Shown one piece after another: positions 45,044 through 54,656 of a stretch of 64,000 bases of DNA. Every line of letters begins with the position of its first letter. The first letter of the stretch is position 1. This DNA is from Streptomyces sp. TLI_105 (lineage in GTDB: Bacteria; Actinomycetota; Actinomycetes; Streptomycetales; Streptomycetaceae), in assembly GCF_900105415.1 (NCBI RefSeq), contig NZ_FNSM01000001.1, forward strand, positions 434,001-498,000, written 5' to 3'. The notes below the pieces were generated by a model, which searched no databases, was not told the DNA's origin, and was given only the letters and a program-made list of their open reading frames with translations. The translations under genes were made by a program, and so were the position numbers.

Positions 45044-46072
45044 ATGACGACCGTCGATCCCGCTCCCCCGCCGCCCATGCGGCTGAGAGAACTCGTCTTC
45101 GGCGCGGCGTGCGCCGCCGCCGTGCGCGCGGCCGCCCGCCTGGGCGTGGCCGACGCCCTGGGCGACACGCCCATGACCGCCGAGGACCTCGCGGCCGCGG
45201 TGAAGACCGAACCGCGGACCCTGCGGCGGCTGCTGCGCGCCCTGTCCTGCCAGGGCGTCTTCACCGAGCAGCCCGACGGCACCTTCGCGCACACGGAGAT
45301 GTCCCGGCTGCTGCGCGAGGACGACCCGCACAGCCTGCGCTACATCGCGCTGTGGTGCACCGAGCCCTGGACCTGGGACGTCTGGCCCAAGCTCGACGAG
45401 GCGGTGCGCTCCGGCCGGAACGTCTTCGAGGACGTGTACGAGCGGGAGTTCTTCTCGTACCTCAACGAGGAGGCGCCCGAGTCCGCGTACGTGTTCAACC
45501 GGGCCATGACGACGTCGAGCAGGCAGTCGGCCGAGGACGTCGCCGAACTGCTCGACCTGGGCGGGGCCTCCTCCGTCGTGGACATCGGCGGCGGCCAGGG
45601 CCACGTCCTGGCGAGCCTCCTGGAGAGGCACCCCGCGCTGCACGGCACGCTGCTCGACCTGCCGGCGGTGGTCGGCAACGCCGATCCCCGGCTGCGGGAG
45701 GGCGGCTCGCTCGCCTCCCGGGTCCGGATCGAGCCCGGTGACTGCCGGGAGGACATCCCGGTCCGGGCCGACGTCTACATCATCAAGAACATCCTGGAGT
45801 GGGACGACGACAGCACGCGCAGGACGCTGGCGAACGTCCGGAAGGCGGCGCGGCCCGGAGCCCGCGTCGTCGTCATCGAGAACCTCGTGGACGACACCCC
45901 GTCGATGAGGTTCACGACGGCCATGGACCTGCTCCTGCTGCTCAACGTCGGCGGCGCGAAGCACACCAGGCAGAGCATGGTGGACCGGCTCACGGACGCC
46001 GGGCTCGTCATCGGCGAGATCCGTCCGGTCAACGCGTACCTCCACGCCTTCGAGTGCACCGTCCCGGCCTGA
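45044..46072 (+). CDS. SAM-dependent O-methyltransferase (plant/TcmN-type)
   Basis: A 342-residue methyltransferase with an N-terminal dimerisation wHTH (FGAACAAAVRAAARLGVADA, then LRRLLRALSCQGVFTEQ) and a C-terminal SAM domain with motif I VVDIGGGQGHVLASLLERHP. The late DVYIIKNILEWDDDSTRRTL motif holds the catalytic region. This is the architecture of aromatic polyketide O-methyltransferases. It converges on the whiE-type operon across a shared terminator and may methylate the spore pigment. That is inferred from proximity. ATG 45044 follows a weak ribosome site. Confidence 0.87.
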   Translation: MTTVDPAPPPPMRLRELVFGAACAAAVRAAARLGVADALGDTPMTAEDLAAAVKTEPRTLRRLLRALSCQGVFTEQPDGTFAHTEMSRLLREDDPHSLRYIALWCTEPWTWDVWPKLDEAVRSGRNVFEDVYEREFFSYLNEEAPESAYVFNRAMTTSSRQSAEDVAELLDLGGASSVVDIGGGQGHVLASLLERHPALHGTLLDLPAVVGNADPRLREGGSLASRVRIEPGDCREDIPVRADVYIIKNILEWDDDSTRRTLANVRKAARPGARVVVIENLVDDTPSMRFTTAMDLLLLLNVGGAKHTRQSMVDRLTDAGLVIGEIRPVNAYLHAFECTVPA

Positions 46073-46084
46073 CCGGGCCGGGAG

Positions 46085-46135
46085 AACCCGAGGCCGCCCG
46101 CTCCGCGTCTGACGCGGGGCGGGCGGCCTCGGGTT
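46085..46135. terminator. Strong bidirectional terminator
   Basis: A 17-bp stem (46085-46101 with 46119-46135), flanked by AA and TT, sits between the convergent O-methyltransferase and spore-pigment cyclase genes. The loop itself can form a short inner stem. Confidence 0.85.
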
Positions 46136-46151
46136 TCACCGGGTTCCCGGC

Positions 46152-46484
46152 TCAGGAGCCGGCGTCCCGCTCCCAGCGGTAGAAGCAGTGCGCCATGGCG
46201 TCCTTGGGGCTGCGCCAGGTCGTCGGGTCGTACGCGCTGACGTACGCCGACAGACGCTCGCTGACGCCGCGGAACTCGGGGTGTCCGGCCAGCCTGGCGA
46301 CGTTCGGCGCCGGGTCCTGCTCGGACTCGATGAGGTGCAGGTAGACGTCGCCGAACTGGAACAGGCTGCGACGGGCGACCCCCACCAGGTGCGGCAGCTC
46401 GCCGCGGTCGGAGTCGGCGAACACGTCCGCGATCGCGGGCGCCGAGCCGGGCGCCATACGGGCGACGATCAGTGCGTGGTGCAT
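46152..46484 (-). CDS. TcmI-type polyketide cyclase (WhiE ORFVII-like)
   Basis: A 110-residue TcmI-family cyclase, a ferredoxin-like dimeric fold. Family features are HHALIVARMAPGSAPAIADV, the SLFQFGDVYLHLIE strand, ESEQDP and the C-terminal CFYRWERD. It would guide a late ring closure of the spore-pigment polyketide. ATG 46484 is used. It is the seventh and last gene of the operon, ending just before the bidirectional terminator. Length and position match the whiE order. Confidence 0.9.
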   Translation of the reverse strand: MHHALIVARMAPGSAPAIADVFADSDRGELPHLVGVARRSLFQFGDVYLHLIESEQDPAPNVARLAGHPEFRGVSERLSAYVSAYDPTTWRSPKDAMAHCFYRWERDAGS

Positions 46485-46520
46485 CGGTTTCCTTCCTCGG
46501 ATGGTCCTGCCCGGCGTCCG

Positions 46521-47259
<739 letters not shown>

Positions 47260-47285
47260 GTGTGTTCCTCCTTCGCCGCCCGGTC

Positions 47286-48536
47286 CTACCGGGCGAGTCC
47301 GCCACCGCGGCGCACGACGAGCGCCGCGTTGGATCCCATGAGTCCCCTGCTGAGGACGAGGGCCGTGCGCAGCTCGGCGGGCCGAGCGCGGGACATCACC
47401 ACGTCGAGGTCGCAGTCGATGTCGTACACGTTGGGGGTGGGGGGCACGAGGCCGTGTTCCATGGCGAGCACGGCGGCCGCGGTGTCCAGTACGGATGCCC
47501 CGCAGTAGGCCCGGCCGTAGCCGGTCTTGGGTGCCGTCACCGGGACGCGCGTGGCGTGCGCGCCCAGCACGTCGGCGAGCGCCAGGGCCTCGGCGCGGTC
47601 CGCCTCCGGTACGCCGAGGGCGTCGGGGAAGACGACGTCGATCTCCTCCGGGGCGCAGCCGGCCTCGTCGAGGGCGACCCGGATGGCGTGGGCGAGTCCC
47701 TCCCGGGACTCCTTCCAGCGGGAGGCGCCGGTGAAGGTGGCGCCGTGGCCGGCGACGGTGGCCCGTACGGTCGCGCCCCGGTCGAGGGCGCGGGCCTCGT
47801 CCTCGACGAGGAGCATGGCGCCGCCCTCGGCGGGGACGAATCCGCAGGCCTTGGCCGTGAAGGGGCGGTAGGCGCGGTCCGGGTCGTCGACGGTGCTCAG
47901 CTCCGGATATCCGAGCTGGCACACCATCGAGTACGGGGCGAGGGGGGCCTCCGCGGCGCCGACGACCACCGCGCCGGTCCCCCGCCGGACCGTGCGTGCG
48001 GCGTGGGCGAGGGCGTCGAGGCCGCCGGCCTCGTCGCTCGCGACCACCCCGCAGGGACCCTTGAAGCCGTGCCGGATGGAGATCTGGCCCGTGCTCGCGG
48101 CGTAGAACCAGGCGATGGACTGGTACGGGCCGACGAACCTGGAACCCTGTCCCCACAGCTTCTGCAGCTCGCGCTGGCCGAACTCGCCGCCGCCCGATCC
48201 GGCGGCGGTGACGACGCCGACGGAGAAGGGGTCCTCGACCCCGTCCTCGTGGACCAGGCCGGCGTCGTCGAGGGCGAGCGCGGCGGCCGCCATGGCGTAG
48301 TGGGTGAACCGGTCGGTCTGGACGAGGAAGCGCTCGTCGATGAGGGCCGAGGCGTCGAAGCCCTCGACCTGGCCCGCGACCTTGAGGGGCAGGTGCTCGC
48401 AGCCCTCGCGGGTGATCCGGCCGAGAACGCCGAGGCCTTCCCGGACGGACTTCCAGTACGCGTCGGTGCGCAGTCCGTTGGGGGCGATCACACCGATGCC
48501 GGTGACGACCGCCCGCCGTGGACGCTGTGTGCTCAT
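47286..48536 (-). CDS. Chain-length factor, KS-beta (WhiE ORFIV-like)
   Basis: A 416-residue KS-beta subunit. The KS fold is complete ([35 protein letters not shown]), but the active-site Cys is missing. The position equivalent to Cys169 of the KS-alpha partner reads [12 protein letters not shown], with Glu169 instead of the Gln seen in most chain-length factors. KS-beta pairs with KS-alpha and sets chain length. ATG 48536 overlaps the KS-alpha stop (ATGA), giving equimolar synthesis. Confidence 0.93.
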   Translation of the reverse strand: MSTQRPRRAVVTGIGVIAPNGLRTDAYWKSVREGLGVLGRITREGCEHLPLKVAGQVEGFDASALIDERFLVQTDRFTHYAMAAAALALDDAGLVHEDGVEDPFSVGVVTAAGSGGGEFGQRELQKLWGQGSRFVGPYQSIAWFYAASTGQISIRHGFKGPCGVVASDEAGGLDALAHAARTVRRGTGAVVVGAAEAPLAPYSMVCQLGYPELSTVDDPDRAYRPFTAKACGFVPAEGGAMLLVEDEARALDRGATVRATVAGHGATFTGASRWKESREGLAHAIRVALDEAGCAPEEIDVVFPDALGVPEADRAEALALADVLGAHATRVPVTAPKTGYGRAYCGASVLDTAAAVLAMEHGLVPPTPNVYDIDCDLDVVMSRARPAELRTALVLSRGLMGSNAALVVRRGGGLAR

Positions 48537-49801
48537 CGTGTCCTCCCGCCCGGCCCGGTCAGGAGCACGGCGGACTGGAAGCCGCCGAAGCCGCTGCCGA
48601 CGGAGAGCACGTTCCTCAGCTTCCGGGGGCGGGCGGTGCGCGGCACGTAGTCCAGGTCGCACTCGGGGTCGGGGATCTCGTAGTTGGCGGTCGGGGGCAC
48701 CACCTGGTGCTTCAGGGCGAGCACGCAGGCGGCGACCTCTATCGCGCCGATCGCCCCGAGCGAGTGCCCCACCATGGATTTGATGGAGCTCATGGGCGTG
48801 TCGTACGCGTGGGAGCCCAGGGAGCGCTTGACGGCGGCGGTCTCGTGCCGGTCGTTCTGGCGGGTGCCCGAGCCGTGCGCGTTGACGTAGTCGATCGCCG
48901 TGGGATCGAGCCTGGCCTGGTCGAGCGCGGTGTCGATCGCCCGGGCCATCTCCAGTCCCTCGCCGGTCAGTCCGGTCATGTGGTAGGCGTTGCCGTAGGT
49001 GGCGTAGCCGCTGATCTCGCAGTAGATGTGTGCGTCGCGGGCCCTGGCGTGCTCGTACTCCTCCAGGACGAGGACCGCCGCGCCCTCGCCCATGACGAAG
49101 CCGTTGCGGCGGTCGTCGAAGGGCTTGGAGGCGTGCTCGGGGTCGTCGTTGTCGGGCGACGTGGCTTTGATGGCGTCGAAGCAGGCCATGGTGATCGGGG
49201 AGATCGGGGAGTCCGACGCCCCGGCTATGACGACGTCCGCCCGGCCTTCCTCGATGGTGTGGAAGGCGTAGCCGACGGCGTCGAGGCCGGAGGTGCAGCC
49301 GGTGGAGACGGTCTGCACCGGGCCGTGGGCCCCGAACTGTTCGGCGACCACCGCGGCGAGCGTGCTGGGCGCGAACGCCAGGTGCAGCTTCGGGTCGGCG
49401 GCGCGGTGGTCCACGTCCCACCGTCGCCCGCCCCCGCTGACCAGGACGTAGTCGTGCTCCAGGCGGGTGGTGCCGCCGACGGCGCTGCCGAGGCTGACGC
49501 CGACGCGCCAGGGGTTCTCGGTGGCGGTGTCGAGCCCGGAGTCGCGTACGGCCTCTCCCGCGGCGACCGCGGCGAACTGGACGTAGCGGTCGTTGTGCTC
49601 GCTCAGTTCCGGAGGCAGGCCGTGGGCGTACGGGTCGAAGTCGCACTCGGCGGCGATGCGGGAGCGCAGGCCGACGGGGTCGAACAGGGTGATGCCCCGG
49701 GTCGCCGTCCGCCCTTGGGAGAGGAGGTCCCAGAACGCCGCCGTGCCGGCGCCGCCCGGCGCGACCACGCCGATGCCGGTGACGGCCACGCGCCGGGTCA
49801 C
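48533..49801 (-). CDS. Ketosynthase KS-alpha (WhiE ORFIII-like)
   Basis: A 422-residue beta-ketoacyl synthase that elongates the polyketide with malonyl-ACP. The nucleophile is Cys169 in [13 protein letters not shown], and the His residues are in [14 protein letters not shown] and the [14 protein letters not shown] motif. These match type II aromatic PKS KS-alpha proteins, with the whiE operon order around it. The start is GTG 49801, overlapping the cupin stop (GTGA). It works as a heterodimer with the KS-beta encoded next. Confidence 0.94.
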   Translation of the reverse strand: MTRRVAVTGIGVVAPGGAGTAAFWDLLSQGRTATRGITLFDPVGLRSRIAAECDFDPYAHGLPPELSEHNDRYVQFAAVAAGEAVRDSGLDTATENPWRVGVSLGSAVGGTTRLEHDYVLVSGGGRRWDVDHRAADPKLHLAFAPSTLAAVVAEQFGAHGPVQTVSTGCTSGLDAVGYAFHTIEEGRADVVIAGASDSPISPITMACFDAIKATSPDNDDPEHASKPFDDRRNGFVMGEGAAVLVLEEYEHARARDAHIYCEISGYATYGNAYHMTGLTGEGLEMARAIDTALDQARLDPTAIDYVNAHGSGTRQNDRHETAAVKRSLGSHAYDTPMSSIKSMVGHSLGAIGAIEVAACVLALKHQVVPPTANYEIPDPECDLDYVPRTARPRKLRNVLSVGSGFGGFQSAVLLTGPGGRTR

Positions 49802-50253
49802 TCGAGCGCCCCCTCCCGCTCGAGCGCCCGTCCATGGTCGCCGTCGCAGGAGTGCGGTTCCGTCGCGGCCGTCTCCTCGGTGTCGACGTGGCCGAGGCTC
49901 GGGTGCGGGGCGAGGGGACCCAGGTGGAAGACCATGCGGGCCTCCACGTCGCCGACGTTGCGGAACCGGTGCCGGACGTCGATGGGGATCAGCAGCCCCT
50001 GGTCCGGCAGGAGCTTGTGCGTCTCGCCGTCCAGGTCCACTTCGAGCAGGCCCTGGACGACGTACACGAACTCCTCGGAGTACGGGTGGTAGTGCTCGCC
50101 GATGCGGTCGCCCGGCTGGATGATGGCCAGCCCCATGAAGCCGCTGGTGGAGCCCACGGTGGCGGGTGTGAGCATGGCCCGCAGGTCACCCCCGCGTCTG
50201 CGGTTGGGTTCCGTGTCGCTCAGGTTCACGATGCGCGGACGCTGCTGGAGCAT
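49798..50253 (-). CDS. Cupin-domain cyclase-type protein (WhiE ORFII-like)
   Basis: A 151-residue cupin. The barrel motifs are [18 protein letters not shown], the metal-binding His/Glu set, and [20 protein letters not shown]. The C-terminal tail ([16 protein letters not shown]) is acidic and not conserved. In whiE-type clusters this protein is associated with pigment tailoring or cyclisation, though its exact reaction is not settled. ATG 50253 is used; a frame extending upstream is GC-driven. It is the second gene of the operon. Confidence 0.9.
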   Translation of the reverse strand: MLQQRPRIVNLSDTEPNRRRGGDLRAMLTPATVGSTSGFMGLAIIQPGDRIGEHYHPYSEEFVYVVQGLLEVDLDGETHKLLPDQGLLIPIDVRHRFRNVGDVEARMVFHLGPLAPHPSLGHVDTEETAATEPHSCDGDHGRALEREGALE

Positions 50254-50305
50254 GGTTGATACCTCCGGGTGTGGCGATGACGTGTGACGCACGGTCGGGC
50301 GCGGG

Positions 50306-50349
50306 CCCACCGTGGGGGCCGGGGGGCGAGGACCCACGGTGGGGGCCGG
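50306..50349 (-). repeat. 17-bp direct repeat between WhiE ORFI and ORFII homologues
   Basis: CCCACCGTGGGGGCCGG (50306-50322) recurs with one change at 50333-50349, a 27-bp period, within the 112-base gap. Each half contains a short CCCAC/GTGGG inverted repeat. Confidence 0.5.
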
Positions 50350-50365
50350 GCCTGGGACCGTTCCC

Positions 50366-51487
50366 TCAGGAGTCGGCCGCGCGACGGTCGGTGACGGGCA
50401 GCATGTCGGCGTGCGACAGGAGCCGGTTGAGGTTGCGCTCGGTGTCCAGGGATCCCTCGACGCCGATCGCGGCGCCGTCGAGGAGACGTTCGAGCACCTT
50501 GGCCTTCCGCTCGCCCTTGACGCCGAGGGCGGCGACGGGATCGAGGTCGAGGTCGCCCTCGACGTCGATGAGGCGCACCACGACGTCGTCGCGCTGGAAG
50601 ACGGTGCTGCCGTACACCGGGCTGTCGGGGTCGACCGCCGCCTCCGCGTCCTGCTGGGCGAGCAGCCGCGCCAGGTCCGAACCGCGGCCTTCCTTGGCCG
50701 GGTAGTACAGGGCGTGGCGCCGCAGGCCGGCCGGTTCGGGGCGGGCGGAGACCACGTGGTGCACGGCCGGGAGGGCCGCCCGGGTGAAGAAGACGCGGGC
50801 CGACTCGGGGTCGGTGAGGTCCCGGTCCTGCTCCAGGTAGGGGTTGATGGCCTCCTCGACGGCCCGGACCCCGGGCTGCCGTGCGACGTGTCGCAGCGCG
50901 GACAGGAGGTCGCCCTCCACCTCGACGGCCCGCACGACACGGTTGCCGTGCATGAACAGCGAGGTGCGGCGCAGTCGCGTGTTCTCGTCGACCTGGGCCT
51001 CGGGCGACTCGTAGCCGGCCAGGAGCTCCGCGACCTTCGACTCGGAGCCGGGCTTGACGGTGAAGGTGAGCGCGTGGCGGGTCACTCCGTCGCCCACGCG
51101 GGCCGCCACCTGCTCGCCCGAGGCGGTCTCGGGCGTGAGCGGTCGCTGTGCGCCGGTCTCCCGGAGGATGCTGTAGCGCATGGACCGGGTGTCCCGGACG
51201 CAGCTGTGCATCGGCTTGACCATCTCGACGTGTTCCTCGCTGTTCACCCAGGCGAGGAAGGGCGGGGCGCTCTCCCATTCGCTGGTGATCAGCCACTGCG
51301 AGGGGTTCTCGATGGACTGGCACAGTTGGTCGCTGATGTGGCCGGGGACGCCGGCCACCTGCTTGCGCATGACCTCGTACGCCTCGAGGAACTGCTGCTG
51401 GGCTCCGTCGTACAGGTCGAGCAGCAGGATCACCCGCAGCCTTGACCCGTCGAACACCGACTGCGATATGCGTGGCGTGGTGGTCAT
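50366..51487 (-). CDS. SchA/CurD-like protein (WhiE ORFI-like)
   Basis: A 373-residue protein of the SchA/CurD group that opens spore-pigment operons. The N-terminal half has an ABM-like ferredoxin fold ([20 protein letters not shown], the [20 protein letters not shown] strand), and the C-terminal half repeats related strands ([33 protein letters not shown]). Its role in pigment formation is required in whiE systems but biochemically unclear. ATG 51487 follows AAAGAGGTG. It is the first gene of the seven-gene operon. Confidence 0.9.
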   Translation of the reverse strand: MTTTPRISQSVFDGSRLRVILLLDLYDGAQQQFLEAYEVMRKQVAGVPGHISDQLCQSIENPSQWLITSEWESAPPFLAWVNSEEHVEMVKPMHSCVRDTRSMRYSILRETGAQRPLTPETASGEQVAARVGDGVTRHALTFTVKPGSESKVAELLAGYESPEAQVDENTRLRRTSLFMHGNRVVRAVEVEGDLLSALRHVARQPGVRAVEEAINPYLEQDRDLTDPESARVFFTRAALPAVHHVVSARPEPAGLRRHALYYPAKEGRGSDLARLLAQQDAEAAVDPDSPVYGSTVFQRDDVVVRLIDVEGDLDLDPVAALGVKGERKAKVLERLLDGAAIGVEGSLDTERNLNRLLSHADMLPVTDRRAADS

Positions 51488-51691
51488 CCGGTGCACCTCT
51501 TTCTCGTCTGCGAGAGCGGGAAGGGACCGCCTGACCGGGAAGGCCGGGGTCGTCATGTACCGAACCTTCACGCGGCCCCGACGTCCACGCGAGCCCCACG
51601 GGGCGGATGAGTGAACCGCGCGTCATTCGGGTGGCCCTCGCGCACGGTCCCGGGCTCGGCCGGGCAGGCATGTGCATCCCATCCCCGACCC

Positions 51692-51707
51692 GCGTCACCG
51701 GTGACGC
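51692..51707. promoter_or_regulatory. Perfect 16-bp palindrome GCGTCACCGGTGACGC before WhiE ORFVIII homologue
   Basis: An uninterrupted palindrome ending 12 bases before the FAD-oxygenase start and partly over its ribosome site region. It may be an operator or a 5'-UTR hairpin. It does not match the spaced BldD consensus I know. Confidence 0.45.
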
Positions 51708-51719
51708 TGGAGGCCATCG

Positions 51720-53378
51720 ATGAACCGAAGCGAAGCGACCGGTGAGATCGGACACCGCACGCCCGTCCTCATCGTGGGCGGCTCCCTGGTGGGCCTGTCC
51801 ACCTCGCTCTTCCTGGGACGTCTCGGCGTGCCGCACACGCTCGTCGAGCGTCATGCGGGCACCTCGATCCACCCGCGCGGACGCGGCAACAACGTGCGCA
51901 CCATGGAGGTCTTCCGTGGCGCCGGAGTCCGGTCGCGCATCCACGAGGCCGCGAAGGTCCTGTCGGCGAACAACGGGATCCTGCAGACGCCGACCCTGGT
52001 GGGCGATGCCGGCGAGTGGCTGTTCCGGCACATCGACCCGGGTGGTGGCCTGGCCCGGTTCAGCCCCGCCGAATGGTGCCTGTGCAGCCAGAACGACCTC
52101 GAACCCGTGCTCCTGGCGAGCGCGCGGGAGCTGGGCGGGGACCTGCGGTACTCGACGGAGCTGATGTCGTTCGAGCAGGACGACGAGGGGGTGACGGCGC
52201 GGGTCAAGAGCCGGGAGACCGGCGAGCACACCACCATCCGGGCGGACTACCTCGTCGCGGCGGACGGCCCTCGCAGCCCGATCCGCGAGCAGCTCGGCAT
52301 CGGGCAGACCGGCCCGGGCGACCTCTTCCACAACGTGAGCATCACGTTCGAGTCGCGCGATCTCGCGGCCGTCGTCGGCGACCGCCGCTTCATCGTCTGC
52401 TATCTCACGAGCCCGGAGGGGGACGGGGCGCTCCTGCCGGTGGACAACGCCGAGCGGTGGGTCTTCCACGCCCCCTGGCACCCCGAACTCGGCGAAACCC
52501 TGGAGGAGTTCACCGACGAGCGGTGCAGGGAGCACATCCGGCGCGCCGTGGGCGTGCCGGACCTGCACGTGGAGATCACGGGCAGGGCGCCCTGGCACGC
52601 GGCCGAGCGGATCGCCGAACGGTACGCGGACAGGCGGGTGTTCCTCGCCGGCGACTCGGCCCACGAGATGCCGCCCACGGGGGCCTTCGGCTCCAACACC
52701 GGCATCCAGGACGCGCACAACCTCGCCTGGAAGCTCGCCGCGGTACTGGGCGGCTGGGCCGGCCCCGGTCTGCTCGCTTCCTACGACGCGGAGCGCCGGC
52801 CGGTCGCGGAGGCGACCAGCGCCCGCGCCTCGTCGCGTTCGGTCGAGCACAGCCACCCGGGGTACGCCCCCGAGCCGGGGGCGGGCGGCCCGGGCGGGAA
52901 GCGGGGCGGCATCCTCAACGTCGCGCTGGGCTACCGCTACCCGCGCGGCGCGGTCCTGGGCGCGGACCCGGCGGTGCCGATCGTCCCGGACGGGCTGCGG
53001 CTGACGGGCGAGCCCGGCAGCCGCGCGCCGCATCTGTGGCTGGACCGCGCGGGTGAACGGATCTCCACCCTGGACCTGTACGAGCGGTCCCTCGTGCTGC
53101 TGAGTTCGGCGGGGGCCATCGGCGGCTGGCACACGGCGGCGGCGCACGTCGCCGAGCGCCTGGCGGTGCCCCTCGACTCGTACCGGATCGGCGACGGGCC
53201 CGACGCGGAGCTCTCGACCGCGGACGGCGAGGACTGGGCGGAGGCCCATGGCGTCACCGTGAACGGTGCGGTGCTGGTCCGCCCGGACGGATTCGTCGCC
53301 TGGCGGTCCGAAGGGACGTCGGAGGACCCGGAATCGGCCCTGCGGGCGGCCCTCACGGCCGTACTCGCCCTGGACTGA
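51720..53378 (+). CDS. FAD-dependent aromatic hydroxylase (WhiE ORFVIII-like)
   Basis: A 552-residue class A flavin monooxygenase of the TetX/PgaE kind. The FAD Rossmann motif is IVGGSLVGLSTSLFLGRLG (residues 18-36), the DG motif is VAADGPRSPIREQLG and the GD motif is FLAGDSAHEMPPTG. The C-terminal thioredoxin-like extension is present. It would hydroxylate the pigment aromatic system with NADPH and oxygen. It is transcribed divergently from the seven-gene operon, exactly as in whiE. ATG 51720 follows GCTGGAGG. A terminator stands downstream. Confidence 0.92.
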   Translation: MNRSEATGEIGHRTPVLIVGGSLVGLSTSLFLGRLGVPHTLVERHAGTSIHPRGRGNNVRTMEVFRGAGVRSRIHEAAKVLSANNGILQTPTLVGDAGEWLFRHIDPGGGLARFSPAEWCLCSQNDLEPVLLASARELGGDLRYSTELMSFEQDDEGVTARVKSRETGEHTTIRADYLVAADGPRSPIREQLGIGQTGPGDLFHNVSITFESRDLAAVVGDRRFIVCYLTSPEGDGALLPVDNAERWVFHAPWHPELGETLEEFTDERCREHIRRAVGVPDLHVEITGRAPWHAAERIAERYADRRVFLAGDSAHEMPPTGAFGSNTGIQDAHNLAWKLAAVLGGWAGPGLLASYDAERRPVAEATSARASSRSVEHSHPGYAPEPGAGGPGGKRGGILNVALGYRYPRGAVLGADPAVPIVPDGLRLTGEPGSRAPHLWLDRAGERISTLDLYERSLVLLSSAGAIGGWHTAAAHVAERLAVPLDSYRIGDGPDAELSTADGEDWAEAHGVTVNGAVLVRPDGFVAWRSEGTSEDPESALRAALTAVLALD

Positions 53379-53412
53379 CGGGCCGGTCCGCACAGCCGCG
53401 ACGCCCACCGGG

Positions 53413-53482
53413 ACGGGCGGGGCGGTCCGCGTTCCCACGGGAGCGGACCGCCCCGCCCGTCGGTGTCGGCGTCGGTTTTTTT
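53413..53482 (+). terminator. Hairpin plus T-tract after the FAD oxygenase
   Basis: A perfect 18-bp stem (53413-53430 with 53443-53460), a 12-base loop, and a run of seven T at 53476-53482, 15 bases beyond. It is among the clearest terminators in this window. Confidence 0.85.
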
Positions 53483-53557
53483 GGGGGGGCGGCGGGCCGA
53501 CCTGCACCGACCTGGGCCGTTCCGAGGCCGCGCGTTAGGAGCTGTTTGAGGTTCGGA

Positions 53558-54190
53558 TCATGTGGCTGCAGTGATGTGCTTCAGCCACATGATCGATCCT
53601 CGGAGGTGAAGCCCTGCCGCGTAGCTCTCGGGGGACTTGTCGTAGCGGGTGGCGATTCCGCGCCAGGCCTTGAGCTTCTGGAAACAGCGTTCCACGGTGT
53701 TGCGCTGCCGGTACCGGTGCGGGTCGAAGGCGACGGGGCGGCCGCCGGCCGAGCCCCTCTTCCGCCGGTTGGCGGCCTGGTCGGACTTCTCCGGGATGAC
53801 GGCGGTGATTCCGCGCCTGCGCAGGTAGACGCGGTTGGCCTTGGACGAGTACGCCTTGTCCGCGGCCACCGCCGCAGGCCGGGTGCGCGGCCGGCCCAGT
53901 GGGCCCGGGACCCGGATCCGGCCGAGCACCGTCTGGAACTGCGGGCTGTCCGCGCCCTGCCCGGGGGTCAGAACGAACACCAGCGGCAGTCCCGCCGTGT
54001 CGACCGCGGCGTGGATCTTGCTGCTCAGTCCGCCTCTGGACCGGCCGAGTTCGGCCGCCTTCGCCCGTGCCCGGCGACGCCGACGCGCCGCGGCACGGTC
54101 CCGGTCCGCCTCCTCTGCGGGGCCCGCGCCGGCTCTGGCCTGCGGTGCCTCACCCGCAAGACCGGTCCCTGCTCCGGCAGCGGAACCCCC
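53558..54190 (-). CDS. IS5-family transposase, C-terminal half (orfB, frameshifted)
   Basis: The second part of the transposase, about 211 codons read from the -1 frameshift at A_AAG_GGG (54193-54187) to the TGA at 53558. It includes the GGLSSKIHAAVDTAGLPLVF strand, the second catalytic Asp in VAADKAYSSKANR and the catalytic Glu in RQRNTVERCFQKLKAWRGIA. The classic IS5 Y-(2)-R-(3)-E-(6)-K spacing is recognisable. It has no good own start; expression should be as a fusion with orfA. Confidence 0.87.
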   Translation of the reverse strand, partial: GGSAAGAGTGLAGEAPQARAGAGPAEEADRDRAAARRRRRARAKAAELGRSRGGLSSKIHAAVDTAGLPLVFVLTPGQGADSPQFQTVLGRIRVPGPLGRPRTRPAAVAADKAYSSKANRVYLRRRGITAVIPEKSDQAANRRKRGSAGGRPVAFDPHRYRQRNTVERCFQKLKAWRGIATRYDKSPESYAAGLHLRGSIMWLKHITAAT

Positions 54191-54576
54191 TTTTCCTCGG
54201 TCAGGGCCTGTTCAAGGGCGTCCAGGGTCTCCCCGGCGATCGCCAGTCCGGCCGATTCGTGATGGGCACGTACCACCGTGGAATCCACACTGACCAGTTC
54301 CAGACCAACCTGCCCACGGGTCGCGGCCTCCGCGACCAAGGCATCCATCAGCGCCTGGAACACCCCGGCCTTCGCCCAGGTGTTGAACCGCGAGTACACC
54401 GTCGACCAAGCCCCGTAACGCTCCGGCACATCACGCCAGCCGCAGCCGGTGCGAAACCGCCACAACACCCCGTTGAACTGGTCTCGCACCCGCCGGGGCA
54501 GCGGACCGGTCGCCGCCACCGGCAGGCACTCCTCGATCAAAGCCCACTCGGCATCCGTCACATCAAAACGCGCCAC
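54025..54576 (-). CDS. IS5-family transposase, N-terminal half (orfA)
   Basis: A 183-codon frame from GTG 54576. It carries the DUF4096-type N-terminal domain (DVTDAEWALIEECLP, then VLWRFRTGCGWRDVPERYG) and the first catalytic Asp in LELVSVDSTVVRAHHES. After about residue 129 the zero frame is nonsense (RHRRPEPARAPQRRR) because the true product continues in the -1 frame. The slippery heptamer A_AAG_GGG at 54193-54187 marks the switch point. Confidence 0.9.
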   Translation of the reverse strand: MARFDVTDAEWALIEECLPVAATGPLPRRVRDQFNGVLWRFRTGCGWRDVPERYGAWSTVYSRFNTWAKAGVFQALMDALVAEAATRGQVGLELVSVDSTVVRAHHESAGLAIAGETLDALEQALTEEKGVPLPEQGPVLRVRHRRPEPARAPQRRRTGTVPRRVGVAGHGRRRPNSAGPEAD

Positions 54577-54656
54577 ATGCGAGTTCTACCAGCCCGAGCC
54601 CGTACACCATCGAGCCTCATGAAGATCCGAACTTCGTACAGCTCCTAGGGTGTGGG

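Larger units (their letters stand above)
53538..54645 (-). mobile_element. IS5-family insertion sequence with TA target duplication
   Basis: A 1108-bp element. Its ends form imperfect inverted repeats of about 25 bp: GGAGCTGTTTGAGGTTCG at the left and GGAGCTGTACGAAGTTCG read inwards from the right. The dinucleotide TA flanks both ends (53536-53537 and 54646-54647), the target duplication expected for IS5/IS427-group elements. Two overlapping ORFs encode a DDE transposase joined by a -1 frameshift. Both look intact, so it may be active. It sits between the pigment-cluster terminator and cbiZ. Confidence 0.93.

Noticed and set aside
54025..54190. Transposase frame break as a disabling mutation
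   Set aside because: A slippery A_AAG_GGG lies exactly where the frames swap, and both halves keep catalytic residues, so programmed frameshifting is the better reading.
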